Assembly (NCBI RefSeq): GCF_000611645.1
Contig: NW_014012550.1
Coordinates: 1 to 12,652, forward strand
Length of the DNA: 12,652 nucleotides
Origin: Monoraphidium neglectum
Lineage: Eukaryota; Chlorophyta; Chlorophyceae; Sphaeropleales; Selenastraceae
Direction of reading: 5' to 3'
The notes beneath the pieces were generated by a model. It saw only the letters and a program-made list of their open reading frames with translations. It had not been told where the DNA came from and searched no databases. Positions 1-9,500 of this stretch are shown in pieces. The stretch's first letter is position 1; every line of letters begins with the position of its first letter. The position numbers and the translations under genes are program-made.

Positions 1-1
1 G

Positions 2-1084
2 CCGGGCGGGCCCCGGGCTGGCGGGGCCGGCGCGCCGCTCGCGGCCCCCGGCCTGGGTGCGGGCTTGGGCGCGACGGCCGCGCCGGAGAGCGTCGACTCG
101 TTCCTTCGCGCGGTGGGGGAGCGGCTGGCGACGCTGGGCATATCAGTGGGCGGCGCCCTAGAGGCAGGAATTCTGGGGGGCCTCACGCCCGGCCAGATCG
201 CCACCCTCAGCGAGGCGCACGGCCGCGGCAACGCGCCGCCCACGCCGGCGCCCGCGCCCGCGCCCGCCCCCGCGCCCGCGCCCGCACCCGTGCCGGCAAC
301 CCAGGGCTCCCCCGAAGCGCCGGCGCCGGAACCAGCTTCAGCATCTGTGGCGGCGCCGGCGGGCGCCGCGGACGCGGCGCCTGAGCAGCCGTCGAGCACG
401 GACGCCTTCGCCGGGCCCTCTGAGGCGAGCCCCGGCGGCGCCCCGGCCGCGGCAGGCGGCGCCCCGGCTGCATCTGGGGCCGTAGGCGGGGCCTCCGACG
501 ACGACGAGGCAGACCGCGTCCTGGACTCTCTGATCGAGCCCGAGGGCGCGCCGCCGCCCGAGACGCGCGCGCTGATCACGCCCCTGGACCCCAGGCGCCT
601 GCTGGCAGACCCCCTGCTCGCGCAGCTGCCGTCCTTCAACGCGTTCACCTACGACTTCTTCGGCGACGTCAGCGGCGCGGGGGGCGAGCTGCTGGGGGGT
701 GCCCTCGAGGAGGGCGGGGCGGGCGGGCTGGGGGGCGGCCTGGATCTTGATCTGGATCTGGATCTGGCGGCGCTGGGCGCTTCGGATCTGTCGGCGCTGG
801 GGGACTTTGAGCCGTTGGACCCGGCGCTGCTGGCGGAGGCGTCGGAGGGCCGCGAGGACGGCGGCGGCGGGCCGGGCGCCGCAGGGCTGCGCACGTGGGG
901 CAGCATGGAACCGGACACCTCGGCGGCTGCGGCAGCTGCGGCTGCGGCGGCGGCGGCGGCGGCGGCGGGATCGGCTGCGGCGGCGCAGGGCGACGAGGCT
1001 GGGGTGGGCGGCGGCGGTGGGGCAGCGGAGGGCTCGCTGCACGGGAAGCTGCATGGACTGTCGCTGGGGGCGGGCTTTGAGTGA
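2..1084 (+). CDS. C-terminal part of an unrecognised low-complexity protein (left-truncated)
   Basis: The frame is open from the window edge to a TGA at 1082-1084, so only the C-terminal ~360 residues are visible and the true start lies to the left. I do not recognise the family. One ordered-looking stretch (about nt 80-230) starts PESVDSFLRAVGERL and ends near LTPGQIATLSEAH, and looks like a small helical module. It is followed by an Ala-Pro dipeptide run (nt ~240-295), Ala/Gly-rich linker, a more conserved-looking block at nt ~520-665 (motifs DSLIEPEG, LPSFNAFTYDFF), an acidic LDLDLDLDL repeat with Leu/Asp-rich flank (nt 740-830), and a 15-Ala run (nt 923-967). Alternating acidic and hydrophobic residues with disordered flanks resemble a transcription-activation region, so a regulatory protein is possible, but this is inference only. 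No TGTAA signal was found in the ~1.5 kb downstream. That the frame is coding is fairly sure from codon usage and the uninterrupted length; the function is unknown. Confidence 0.6.
   Translation, partial: PGGPRAGGAGAPLAAPGLGAGLGATAAPESVDSFLRAVGERLATLGISVGGALEAGILGGLTPGQIATLSEAHGRGNAPPTPAPAPAPAPAPAPAPVPATQGSPEAPAPEPASASVAAPAGAADAAPEQPSSTDAFAGPSEASPGGAPAAAGGAPAASGAVGGASDDDEADRVLDSLIEPEGAPPPETRALITPLDPRRLLADPLLAQLPSFNAFTYDFFGDVSGAGGELLGGALEEGGAGGLGGGLDLDLDLDLAALGASDLSALGDFEPLDPALLAEASEGREDGGGGPGAAGLRTWGSMEPDTSAAAAAAAAAAAAAAAGSAAAAQGDEAGVGGGGGAAEGSLHGKLHGLSLGAGFE
247..292 (+). repeat. GCGCCC-type hexanucleotide run encoding (Ala-Pro)n
   Basis: Near-perfect tandem hexamers encode an Ala-Pro dipeptide repeat inside the first partial gene. 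Pro-Ala repeats of this kind usually form stiff, extended linkers in green-algal proteins. Confidence 0.8.
740..766 (+). repeat. CTGGAT hexamer repeat encoding LDLDLDLDL
   Basis: Four-and-a-half copies of a CTGGAT-like hexamer (one copy carries CTT instead of CTG) encode alternating Leu and Asp. It starts an acidic and hydrophobic stretch reaching to about nt 830, which stands out from the Ala/Gly-rich surroundings. Confidence 0.85.
923..967 (+). repeat. GCN repeat encoding 15 alanines
   Basis: Fifteen consecutive Ala codons, mixed GCG/GCT/GCA at the start and pure GCG for the last eight, near the C-terminus of the first partial gene. The pure part is likely to be length-variable between strains. 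Confidence 0.85.
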
Positions 1085-1330
1085 CCCGGGGCGGGTGGAG
1101 GGGCGCTGGAAGTCGGGACGAGAGGCTGGCGGCGCTGGCGGCCGCTGGTCTCAGGCGGCCGAAGGCCAGGGCGCGGCTAGGCCGCTCGCGGCCTGCAGGC
1201 CCCCGCTCGGGGCGCGGGGGCTGCTCACAACACACACTCAACACAGGAGAAGCGGAGAGGAGAGAGGGGCTGGACGTGCGCCGTCGTTCTCGCGGCGCTT
1301 GGATGCGTGACTTAACCCTGTGACACTGCC

Positions 1331-1346
1331 TCAATTGGAAAATTGA
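1331..1346. repeat. Short inverted repeat (6-bp arms, 4-nt loop)
   Basis: TCAATT, GGAA, AATTGA forms a perfect AT-rich hairpin; as + strand RNA the loop GGAA is a GNRA-type tetraloop. It lies ~250 nt after the stop of the first gene, possibly in its 3' UTR. Function unknown. Confidence 0.5.
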
Positions 1347-2457
1347 CGCATCAAGGGCTCCTGACTGCCCTGACTCTAACCAAGACTCGCACAACATTTA
1401 CCCGTTTTGTCGCGGCAAGGACGCCACCGTTGTGCCCAGTGACGCCCTGTGATTATGTGTTTGTCGATGCGCGCGCCCCACCTGCGCATGGTGGGTCAAA
1501 TCTTGCCAGGGGCCGTGTCGGCCGCCTTCGCGAGCGGCAGTGTGCCAGCGCACCTGCCTGCATCGCGCGGCGCAGATGCGGCATAACGGCAGCGCTCAGC
1601 CCCGCGCGCGCGTCCGCGCGGCCGCCCATGGCCAGATGCCGCCCAATTGCATCAGCAGCCATTGGCCCCTCAACCACCCACCCATGTTTTCAAACAACTT
1701 GCTTGGATTTGCTCCGCCGCCGGGCGGGAAGCCGTAGGCAACCTACATTTGTGCAGAACGTTGGCTGGCCCAGACGCCGACCGCATTGCTGGAATATCCG
1801 GGCTGCCTCTGCCACTCGCCGGCGCGATCCTCGCCCTCGGCGCCCTTTGCAAGGACACGTGCCGTGTTTGCTTTCAGGCCTGTTCAGGTGTCGCACGGCG
1901 CGGGCGCTACGGCGCAAAGCCGCTTTTCGCGCGCCCTGCACGAGAGCTGTCTCTTTGTTGGGTAGTCGGCGCCCTCAATTCAGGGGCGCCGTGGTGGTCA
2001 TGGGTGCTGTGACGTGGTGCCCTCTGGCCCTCTCGTGAGGCGCCTGCCGCAGTAGGCATGCCCCGCGCCATGGAGGCCCCAGCACCTGACTTGTCACTTG
2101 ACGCATTGCTGGGAGCGGCCACGGCGCGCGGCGCCGGCACGGGCTGCTGTTGGCTAGCACCGTAGCTCCTGGCTTTGTTATTTTCGTGGGCGTCCTTCCC
2201 TTGATCAACCATTGAGTGGGTAATAAACCTCCTGGATGCGGCGCGGACCAGTGGCGCCGCGCGGCCTATGCGCCACGCCGCCCATCCACTGTCTGCACCA
2301 AAAGTACAACTGCCCTGTCAGACACCAAAGCCGCCAGCGCTTGCAGTTTGTGTGGGTCGGCCGGGCCCGTGCATCTCCTACACAAAGCACAATTCACTGC
2401 GAGCCTGCGGTCGCATGGCACACTTGCTCAAGTGGACATTGGCGCAAGCATCCCCAG

Positions 2458-2499
2458 TGACGTCGCTCAGCGGTCACCCTGCAGCCTGTCACTGAGTCA
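2458..2499. promoter_or_regulatory. Possible bZIP-type sites upstream of TMEM234
   Basis: TGACGTCG (2458-2465, one base off the CRE palindrome) and TGAGTCA (2493-2499, AP-1/GCN4-like) lie within 42 bp, about 140-180 bp before the TMEM234 start codon. The motifs are short and may be chance matches; no transcription start is known. Confidence 0.2.
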
Positions 2500-2589
2500 C
2501 TTTCGGGCTCCGGCGCCTGTGCAATGTGGAGGCATGTGGATTGCGAGGTGCGACAGTCAGAGAAGAGAAAACATCGATACATCACGCCG

Positions 2590-2608
2590 GATCAAGCAGA
2601 TCTTGATC
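2590..2608. repeat. Perfect inverted repeat (7-bp arms) just before TMEM234
   Basis: GATCAAG and CTTGATC flank a 5-nt spacer. The 3' end of the element is 27 bp before the TMEM234 ATG at 2636, so it would sit in the 5' UTR of that mRNA if transcription starts upstream. It could be a protein-binding site or a small RNA hairpin; there is no direct evidence for either. Confidence 0.5.
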
Positions 2609-2635
2609 TGCCGTAGATCAGCTCTTGCGGGTAGC

Positions 2636-3338
2636 ATGCTTGTCTCCGAGATCGCGTGTGGAGTCCTAGTCGGCGTGCTGTGGGGAGTCACAAATCCACT
2701 TATCAAGCGGGGCGGCCAGCTCGTTGAAAAGCGCAAGGCAGAGGCGGCTACAAGTGCCGGTGGGGGGGTGCCTGGTTGGGCGGCAGATTGGGCCGCGCTG
2801 CTGTCCACGCCGTCCTTCCTGGTCCCTCAAGTCATCAATCAGGTACGCCGGCACAGGCGGCACCACAACAATTCGTGCTGCCTTGCAGACTGTCGGGGGC
2901 GGCTGGCCGTTGTGGGGCCGGTCGGTCCTTGGTCACTAACACAGCACTTGCATGCCCCAGGCCCGACCTCTTGGTTCCGCAGCACGACACAAGGCCGCAA
3001 TCTGTTCCACGAGCTATCATTTCCACTGCGGTCGACGCGCTTCTGACAGTGGCACGGGAAGCTCCTGCCAGGATCGCCATGGCCGCAGCACGCCCGACCC
3101 TGCGCTCCCGTCGCCCCTCCCCACATGCACCCCAAATCGACAGTGCGGCAGCGCCCTGTTCGTGCTGCTCCTCGGCGGCGACGCCCGCCTGTCGACCGTC
3201 GTGCCCCTCGCCAACGCCACCAGCCTGGCGGCCAACGCCCTCGCTGACGTGGCGCTCGGCGAGCGCTACCGCGTGCAGCTGCTGCTGCCCAGCGTCGCCC
3301 TGGTCGCGGGCGGCCTGCTGCTCTGCTCCTCCGCATGA
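2636..3338 (+). CDS. TMEM234: TMEM234-like small membrane protein (two exons)
   Basis: Exons are 2636-2842 and 3144-3338, joined in phase 0 across a 301-nt GT-AG intron, giving 133 residues. TMEM234 proteins are small multi-pass members of the drug/metabolite transporter (EamA-like) fold, and their molecular role is poorly known. The family signature is visible at residues 8-26, with the LVGVLWGVTNPLIKRGG motif in the first membrane segment. Further hydrophobic segments are at about 70-81, 86-107 and 113-130, with PLANATSL at 90-97 corresponding to the conserved transporter-like third segment. The phase-0 join runs VINQ into CGSALFVLLLGG, as expected for the family (an NQ followed by GS). Length is close to that of family members. 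An in-frame ATG exists at 2216, but the sequence between is unlike a TMEM234 N-terminus, so 2636 was chosen. The only ATG in the spliced CDS besides the start overlaps the stop (ATGA). TTI1 begins 178 nt after the stop on the same strand. Confidence 0.8.
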
Positions 3339-3388
3339 CCGCGGCAGCTTCCGTGCAGCTTCTCTTACGCAGTCCCGGGCCACGCTGA
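3335..3388 (+). other. 17-codon ORF overlapping the TMEM234 stop
   Basis: An ATG overlapping the TMEM234 stop codon (ATGA) opens a 17-codon frame ending in TGA at 3386-3388. It is the only ATG between the TMEM234 stop and the TTI1 start. It is unlikely to be a functional protein, but it would matter for ribosome reinitiation if the two genes share an mRNA. Confidence 0.3.
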
Positions 3389-3440
3389 CAGCAGCAGCTG
3401 CACGCTGAAAGCAGCAGCTGAACGCTGGAAGCAGCGGCGC
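3381..3440 (+). repeat. 20-bp tandem repeat, three copies, in the TMEM234-TTI1 gap
   Basis: Units at 3381-3400, 3401-3420 and 3421-3440 share a core of ACGCTGAAAGCAGCAGCTG with few changes: units 1 and 2 differ by a single base, while unit 3 is more diverged. The block occupies a third of the gap between the two coding regions and so lies in the TTI1 5' UTR or the intercistronic region of a shared mRNA. Confidence 0.8.
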
Positions 3441-3516
3441 GCTCGCTGCCTTTCGGGGTCGGCAGCAGCGGTTTGCCCTGACAGCACCGGCGTCGCTGCG
3501 GAGTGGGAGCGGCGGC

Positions 3517-6500
3517 ATGGTGCGTGTTGAAGAACTCACCGCAGCCGATGGCGGCAGCGCTGCCGCGGGCGACGGCAATTTTTCTGAGCACGGAGATGGC
3601 GATGGGGGCCCCCTTTCATGTTGGGAGGCGGGGCCGCCGGAAGTGGACGTGCCGATCGCTGACCTGGCGGCGGACATCGCAGCAGACATGGCGGCAGCCG
3701 CCGCGGCCGCCGAGGCGGCGTGGACCGCGTCGTCGGCGGCGGAGGCGGCGCGGCCGCCGGCGTCAGCCGTCGCAGGTCCGAGTGCGCTCGCCCCTCCGGC
3801 CGCCCCGCCCACAGCTGCCCCCACGTCCGCGCCCGCCCCGCCCGCCGGCGGTCCCTCGCCAGACGCCCCGCCTGCCCCGGCTTTGCCACCGCCGCCCGCT
3901 GCCGACGCCGCGGCGACGGCGCGCCGCGAGGCGTTCGCAGCGCTGCGGCCCGCCTGCTCCAAGCTTCTGCAGCGGCGCGGGGACGCGGCGGCGCTGCGCG
4001 GCGGCCTGTCGGAGCTGAAGGCCGCTGTCGCCGCGGCCCCGCTGGCGGGCTTGGCGGCCTGCTGGGATTACGTATCTTTCCCTTTGTTCATCGCCCTCGA
4101 TTCGGCGGCCGCTATCCGCCGCCAGCGCGAGGCTGAGGCGGAGGCCGAGGCAGCAGCCGTCGCCGCCGCCGCCGCAGCCGGCGGCCGAGCGCAGCTGGCG
4201 GCCGTGCCGGCGCCGGCGCCCGCGGCCGCGGCGGCCGTGCCCGCGGCCGCCAGCGACGCGGTGGCGGAGGGGTTGCTGGAGTGCCTTCTGCTGCTGGTGC
4301 GGCGGGCGCCGCCGGGGGAGGCGGACCAGCTGGCGCCGCTGCTGGAGAAGCTGCTGCCCCTGGCGCAGCTGGGGCCGGCGTACGCATCTGAGGAGGTGGG
4401 GGCGGCCGCGGCGCCTGACGCTCGGCCGCGAGCCGGACAGCTTGAGTTGTGACGACGACTGCGAAATGACTAAAGGAAGCACGCGCTTCGCGCCCCGGAG
4501 GGCCATCATCAGAGCCCCACGCCTGAAAGCCAGTCGGGCGTTTTTCGCGCGGCCGCGGTGCGGCGCCTCTCCAGCCTGCTCATAACCCACCCTCCTCCTT
4601 CGCCACACTGATACGCATCAGACCCGTCTGAAAACCCTCGAGTGCCTCGAGGCCGCCCTCCTGCCCGCGGCGGACACCGCAACCGACCCTGGCCGCGCCG
4701 CCGTCGCTTCTGCCGCCGCCGCAGCGGCCGCGGCGCCCGCCGCGCCCGCGCTACTGTCGCGGCCGGAGGCGGCGCCGCTGGTCGGCGCGCTGATCGTGGC
4801 GTGCCTCTCTTCTGCAGAGGGCGAGCTGGCGCTCGGCCCCGCGGGGTCGCGGGCCGTGCGCGCGGCCGCGCTGCGGGCGACGCGCGCGCTGGTGCTGGCG
4901 GCGGCGGGCGACGTCGACGCTCTGGCCTTCTTTCTGCCAGGCCTAGTCAGCGGATTCAACAAGCAGCTGCTCGCGTCAGGTGACACTCGGTGACACTCAT
5001 GGCCTTTGAGATTGGCTGTCGTCCCGACTTTGAACCCAGAGGGCGCACGCATGGGGGCGGCAGTCATGCGTGTCCACTCCTGTTCATGCATACTTGCATG
5101 CATGCACGCTCGTTGTCATGCCGACCTCTTCTCCTGACGGCCCATCTCGGCCCGCCGCCCTCCCTGCGAACACGCGCGCACGACGCCTGCCGCTAGGCAA
5201 GGGCGCCGCTGGCGCGGGGCAGACCGGCGCGGCTGCGGGCGCCGCCGCCGCAATCGCCGCCCTTGAAGGACTAACAGACGCCATCCTATTGGTCCTCGGG
5301 GACGCAGCCGTCGCGCCGCTGCTGGAAACGGACCCGGAAGCTGCTCGGCAGCTGCGGCTGCAGCTGGGCGGCGCGCCGCTGCCGCCGGTGGGGGAAGCGG
5401 AGGGGCCCGAGGGTGTGGAGCGCCAGGCGCTTGCGGCGTTGGAAAGGATGTCGCTGTCTGTCTTGGCAGACGGGGCCAGCGGCGGCACGTTTGATGCGCA
5501 TCCACGGGCGCAGGATCAGGGGCAGCAGCAGCGGCGTCAGGCGGAGGACCAGCAGCAGCAGGAGCAGCGGCGGCAGCAGCAGCAGCAGGAGCAGCCGCGG
5601 CGCCTGCGGGTCAACCGGGACGCCGATTGGCTCGTCAGCACGAGCCGCCGCGTGCAGACCGTCCTCGCCCTCGCTCTGCCGCCGCTGATGACGCACCCGC
5701 GGCCGTCCGTGCGGGTGGCGGTCGCCGCCGCTGCGGCGCGCCTGCTGGACGGCGCGGCGGCCACGCTGCACGGCAGTTGGCAGGCGCTGACTGAGATCCT
5801 GCTGACGCTGGCTCAGGACGAGTGGCCGCAGGTCTCAGGGTTTAGTTGGCGCTGGCTCGCGGGGCAGCAGCAGCAGCAGCACGAGCAGCAGCAGGAGCAG
5901 CAGCAGCAGCAGCAGGAGCAGCAGCAGCAGCAGCAGGAGCAGCAGCAGCAGGAGCAGCAGCAGGAGCAGCAGCAGCAGCAAGAGCAGCATCAAATGCTGC
6001 TCAACGCAGGCGCGGGTGGCGGAGGCGGCGCGGCGCTCGGGGCTGGGGAGGAGGAGGGGGCCGCCGCTGGGCAGCGGCGGGCGCGGCTGGGCAGTCTTTT
6101 GGGATCGCTGGCGCGGGAGCTGCTGCCAGCCGTCAGGGGCGGGGCGGAGCGAGGGGCGCTTGCGGCGCGGCGGCTGACGACGGCGCTCATGTGTTCTGGT
6201 GGGTGGAGGGGCGTGTGCTTTTGGTGTGTGAGTGTGATTGTGTGTTGTGTCGTGCGTGTTATGTCTGTACACCGTATCTGTATTTGTTCGATTTGTGTTT
6301 GTTTTGTTTTGTGTGTGTGTGTTTGAGTGTGTGCGTGTGCGTGTGCGCACGCGCGTGCGTGCGCGTGCATGTGTGCGTGCGCGTGTGTGTGAGTGTGTGT
6401 GATCACACGAGTCTCAGTCGAACCCATCCGACCTGGTACACGATGCCCAACCCGGCAAGCGGAGGCCACTGCCGGTGGCGCAGCGGTCGCTGCCCCCACA

Positions 6501-9500
6501 ACTGCCGCCCTCGGCAGCTGCGCCAACCAACTCCAACCACACCCTTGTCTGCCTCCAACGCCCTCCCCTCCTGCAGGCCCTGAGGAGGTGGCCGCGGCCC
6601 TGCTAGATCCGCCCTCGACACTAGATGACCTGGCGGGCTCGCTGGTGCGCTGCTTTGAAGCAGACCCGTCCGGCGCCGCCCTGCTGCTGCACGCACCCCC
6701 GGCGCCGGCCGGCCCGTTCGCCTCCGCGGCCGGCGGCGCGGCCGCGCCGGCGCCGGCGCTGCCGCGGATGCCGCTGGCGCTGGTGTATCTCGCCTCAGAC
6801 CCGTCCTACTCGGCTGTGGCATCCGTGGCGCGGGCTCTGGGGCGCCTGGCGCGGCGCGCAGACCCCTCAGGGCTGCGTCACCTGCGGCGGCTGTTCGAAT
6901 CGCTTGAGGCGCGGATCAAGGCCTCGCAGCAGCGCGGCCAGCAGCAGCAGCAGCAGCGGCAGCGCGCGTCGGCGGCGGCCGGCGGCCGGCGGCGCGGCGC
7001 CGGCCTCGGGGCGGAGGGGGCCAGCTGGCAGTGCGAGTGCACGGCGGCGGTGGCGGTCGCGAGCGAGGTGGTGTTTGGCGCGTCGGGCGCGTGGGAGGCG
7101 CCGCGGCCTGCGTCTGTGCAGGACGGGCGGCCGCGGCTCGAGGCGGACGGCGGCGCTCCTGAGACCTTGCCAGGGCCTGGAGCCGGTTGCGGCGACCTTG
7201 GAAGCTATCAGGACGGCGTGCCGGCAGTGGGTGAGGCGGACGCAGAGTTTGAGGCGCTGACGTGGCGCTTCCTTGAGATCATCACGAATGAGCGGCTGTG
7301 GGGCCAGCCCACCAGCCAGCCGCCCAGGGACGACGCCGCCGCCGCTGCCGGCGACGCCGAGGCAGCGCCGCCTCCACTGTCCGCCCAGCTGCTCGGCGAG
7401 AACGCGCTGCTGCTGCGCGCGCTGTGCGACGCTGCCGGCGCGGCTGCGCGCTGCTTGGGGCGCCGCTTCGCCGGGAAGCCGCTGCGCGCGGCGCTGCTGC
7501 CGCTGCTTGAGCGGCTGGGGGACCCGTGCGCGCTGGTGTCGGACGCGGCTGCCGGCGCGCTGGCCTGGGTCTGCATCGCCTGCGGCTACAACCTCGGATT
7601 GCGCGACCTCGTGGGCTCCAATGCCGACTACGTCATCGACGGCCTGTGCGCGCGCCTGCGCGCGCTGCGCAGCCGCGGCGGCGCGCGCGCGGCGCAGCTG
7701 CTTGCGGCGCTGCTGCAGCGGTGCGGGGTGGCGCCAGAGCTGCTGCCTCTGATGGCGGAGCCGCTGAGGGGCGCGCTCTCGGTGAGGGCCGCAAAGGGGG
7801 GGAGCAGGGCTGCCTATGAGCAGACCGAGGCCCCTTTTGGCAATGGGGCCACCCATGCAGACGCCCTAGCTTACTACAAAGGATTCCCCGCCTTGCTGAC
7901 TGTGCCTCGCATCAGCATGGGGCGCCCTGCTGATTGACGCCTGGCATTGCACTGCGTTGTGTCACATGTTTGCACACCGTACCAAGGCATCCTGCCCCAG
8001 TCTGCGTTGACTTGCACCGCGCTTGACCCGGCATGTAGGCTGAAACTCTGCCCACCGCTCCCCGCTCTCCAACTCCCCTGTCCCCCCTCTCCACCGCCCC
8101 CAAGGCGCTGAGCGTGCTGGCGCGCCACGAGCAGCCGGGCCTGGTGCCGCCGTTCCTGCAGGTGCTGCGCTGCGTCGCGCAGGGCGCCGGCGCCGACGCG
8201 CGCGACCTCGCAGCCGCGTGGTGCGACGTGGACGCGCGCGCGCGCGAGGTCGCTGCGGCGGAGGGGCTGCTGGACGGCGACGGTAGCGGCGACGAGGCGG
8301 CGGCCGCAGCCGGCGGGGCCTCGGGGGCGGCGAGCGGCGGCGCCGGCAGCGGCATCGGCCCTTCTGAGGCAGCGCCGGGGATATTGGAGGTCCGAGAATA
8401 CTTCCTGTCGCGCCTCGAGCGGCGGCGCACCGCCGAGGCTCTGCCTGGCGGCGTGAGGCTGCCGGCTGCCGCGGACGATGATGGCGTTGTGGAGGAGGCG
8501 GAGGGCGGGGACGCGGAGGAGGGGGACGGCGGCGGCGCGCCCAGGGTGCGCAAGCTGCTGCTGCCCGCGCCGCAGCTCGAGCAACTGGAGGCGCTCTGGC
8601 GCCGCGCGCATGGCGCCGCGTCGCTCGCCTCCGCCGCCGCAGACGCCGCGGCCCCGCTGCTGCTGCAGCACGGCCTGCGCAGCGCGGTGCTGGCGCACGA
8701 GGTCGCGGGCGCGGCGCTCCAGGCACTTGCGGCGTCCACAGAGGCGGCAGAGACCGAGCAGGCGCTTTTCGAGACCCTCCTGAGCCGCGGCCCCGGCGCC
8801 GCGCTGCGGCCGGTCCGCCCGGAGACGCCTCGCCTGCTGCCGGCCGTGGCGGCGCTGTGGGGGCCGCTGCTGGCGGCGCTGCGCGCCAGCTCGAGCGTGC
8901 CGCTGGTGGAAGCTTCCCTGCAGCTTCTGGCGAGGCTGACGACGCTGGCCGGCGGCCAGTTCATGGCACGGCGCCTGCAGCGGGAGGCGCTGCCGCTGCT
9001 GCTACGGCTGCTCAGAGACGGGCCCGCGGCGGCGGCGCGGGCGAACGCGCTTCTCGCGGCGGCGGCGGGGCCGCCAGGGGCGGGGGCCGGCCCGGGGTCC
9101 GACTTGGGGGGCGGGCAAAGCAGCGCGGACGCGCAGTCGGCGCTGCTGCGGCCGTCCCCTGTGGCGGGCCGCAGCTCCCTTCTGCTGGGCCTCGAGCCCG
9201 GGGCCGGCGCCGAGGCAGCTGCCGGCAAGGCGGCAGCATCGGGAGTAAGCAGCAGCGACAGCATGGGCGGCAGCGCCGGTGTCGGCGACCGCGGCGGCCA
9301 CCTGACGCGCGCCGCGCAGCTGATGTCCTCGGCCGCCCTGGCCCCCGCCGACGCCGACGGCGGCGCGCTCGCGGCCGGCGCGCTGCGCCGCGTGCAAACG
9401 GCGGTGCTGCGCTGCCTCGAGCAAGTGTGCGCATCGGACGGCGCGCGGTCTGCGTTGGCGGGCGCCGTCTGGGACGTCGCCTCGGCCGCGGCGCCGTTCC

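Larger units (their letters stand above)
1085..2635. other. Intergenic region / UTRs, no supportable gene
   Basis: This 1.55-kb stretch separates the first gene's stop from the TMEM234 start. Several open frames cross it, but none shows a recognisable domain, and base composition is less GC-rich and less codon-biased than in the flanking genes. It should contain the 3' UTR of the first gene and the promoter and 5' UTR of TMEM234. I found no TGTAA signal on the + strand and no TATAAA box. An AATAAA occurs at 2222-2227 but is not the usual algal signal. Small perfect inverted repeats occur at 1331-1346 and 2590-2608. No tRNA, rRNA or transposon ends were recognised. Confidence 0.55.

Noticed and set aside
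1480..1520. Weak resemblance to a tRNA B-box near GGGTCAAATCTTGCC
   Set aside because: There is no matching A-box, acceptor stem or cloverleaf around it.
1343..2038. 231-residue open frame on the + strand in the intergenic region
   Set aside because: Composition and residue usage look random (Arg/Cys/His/Pro-rich), there is no domain, and the DNA is less GC-biased than the real genes.
2222..2227. AATAAA as a poly(A) signal for the first gene
   Set aside because: Chlorophycean algae mainly use TGTAA, and the site is over 1.1 kb after the stop; it is probably chance.
2216..2635. N-terminal extension of TMEM234 from the ATG at 2216
   Set aside because: The frame is open, but the 140 residues resemble nothing in the family, which starts directly with the first membrane segment as at 2636.
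2835..3962. 375-residue open frame on the - strand
   Set aside because: It crosses the TMEM234 intron/exon 2 and TTI1 exon 1 on the opposite strand, has only Ala/Gly low complexity, and has no family motif.
5070..6326. Single uninterrupted gene reading from 5070 to 6326
   Set aside because: The first ~125 nt are intron 2 and the last ~125 nt are the GT-rich intron 3; only 5197-6198 carries TTI1-like sequence, and the phases fit splicing.
5835..6350. Poly-leucine protein on the - strand
   Set aside because: It is the reverse-strand reading of the CAG tract and the GT microsatellite.
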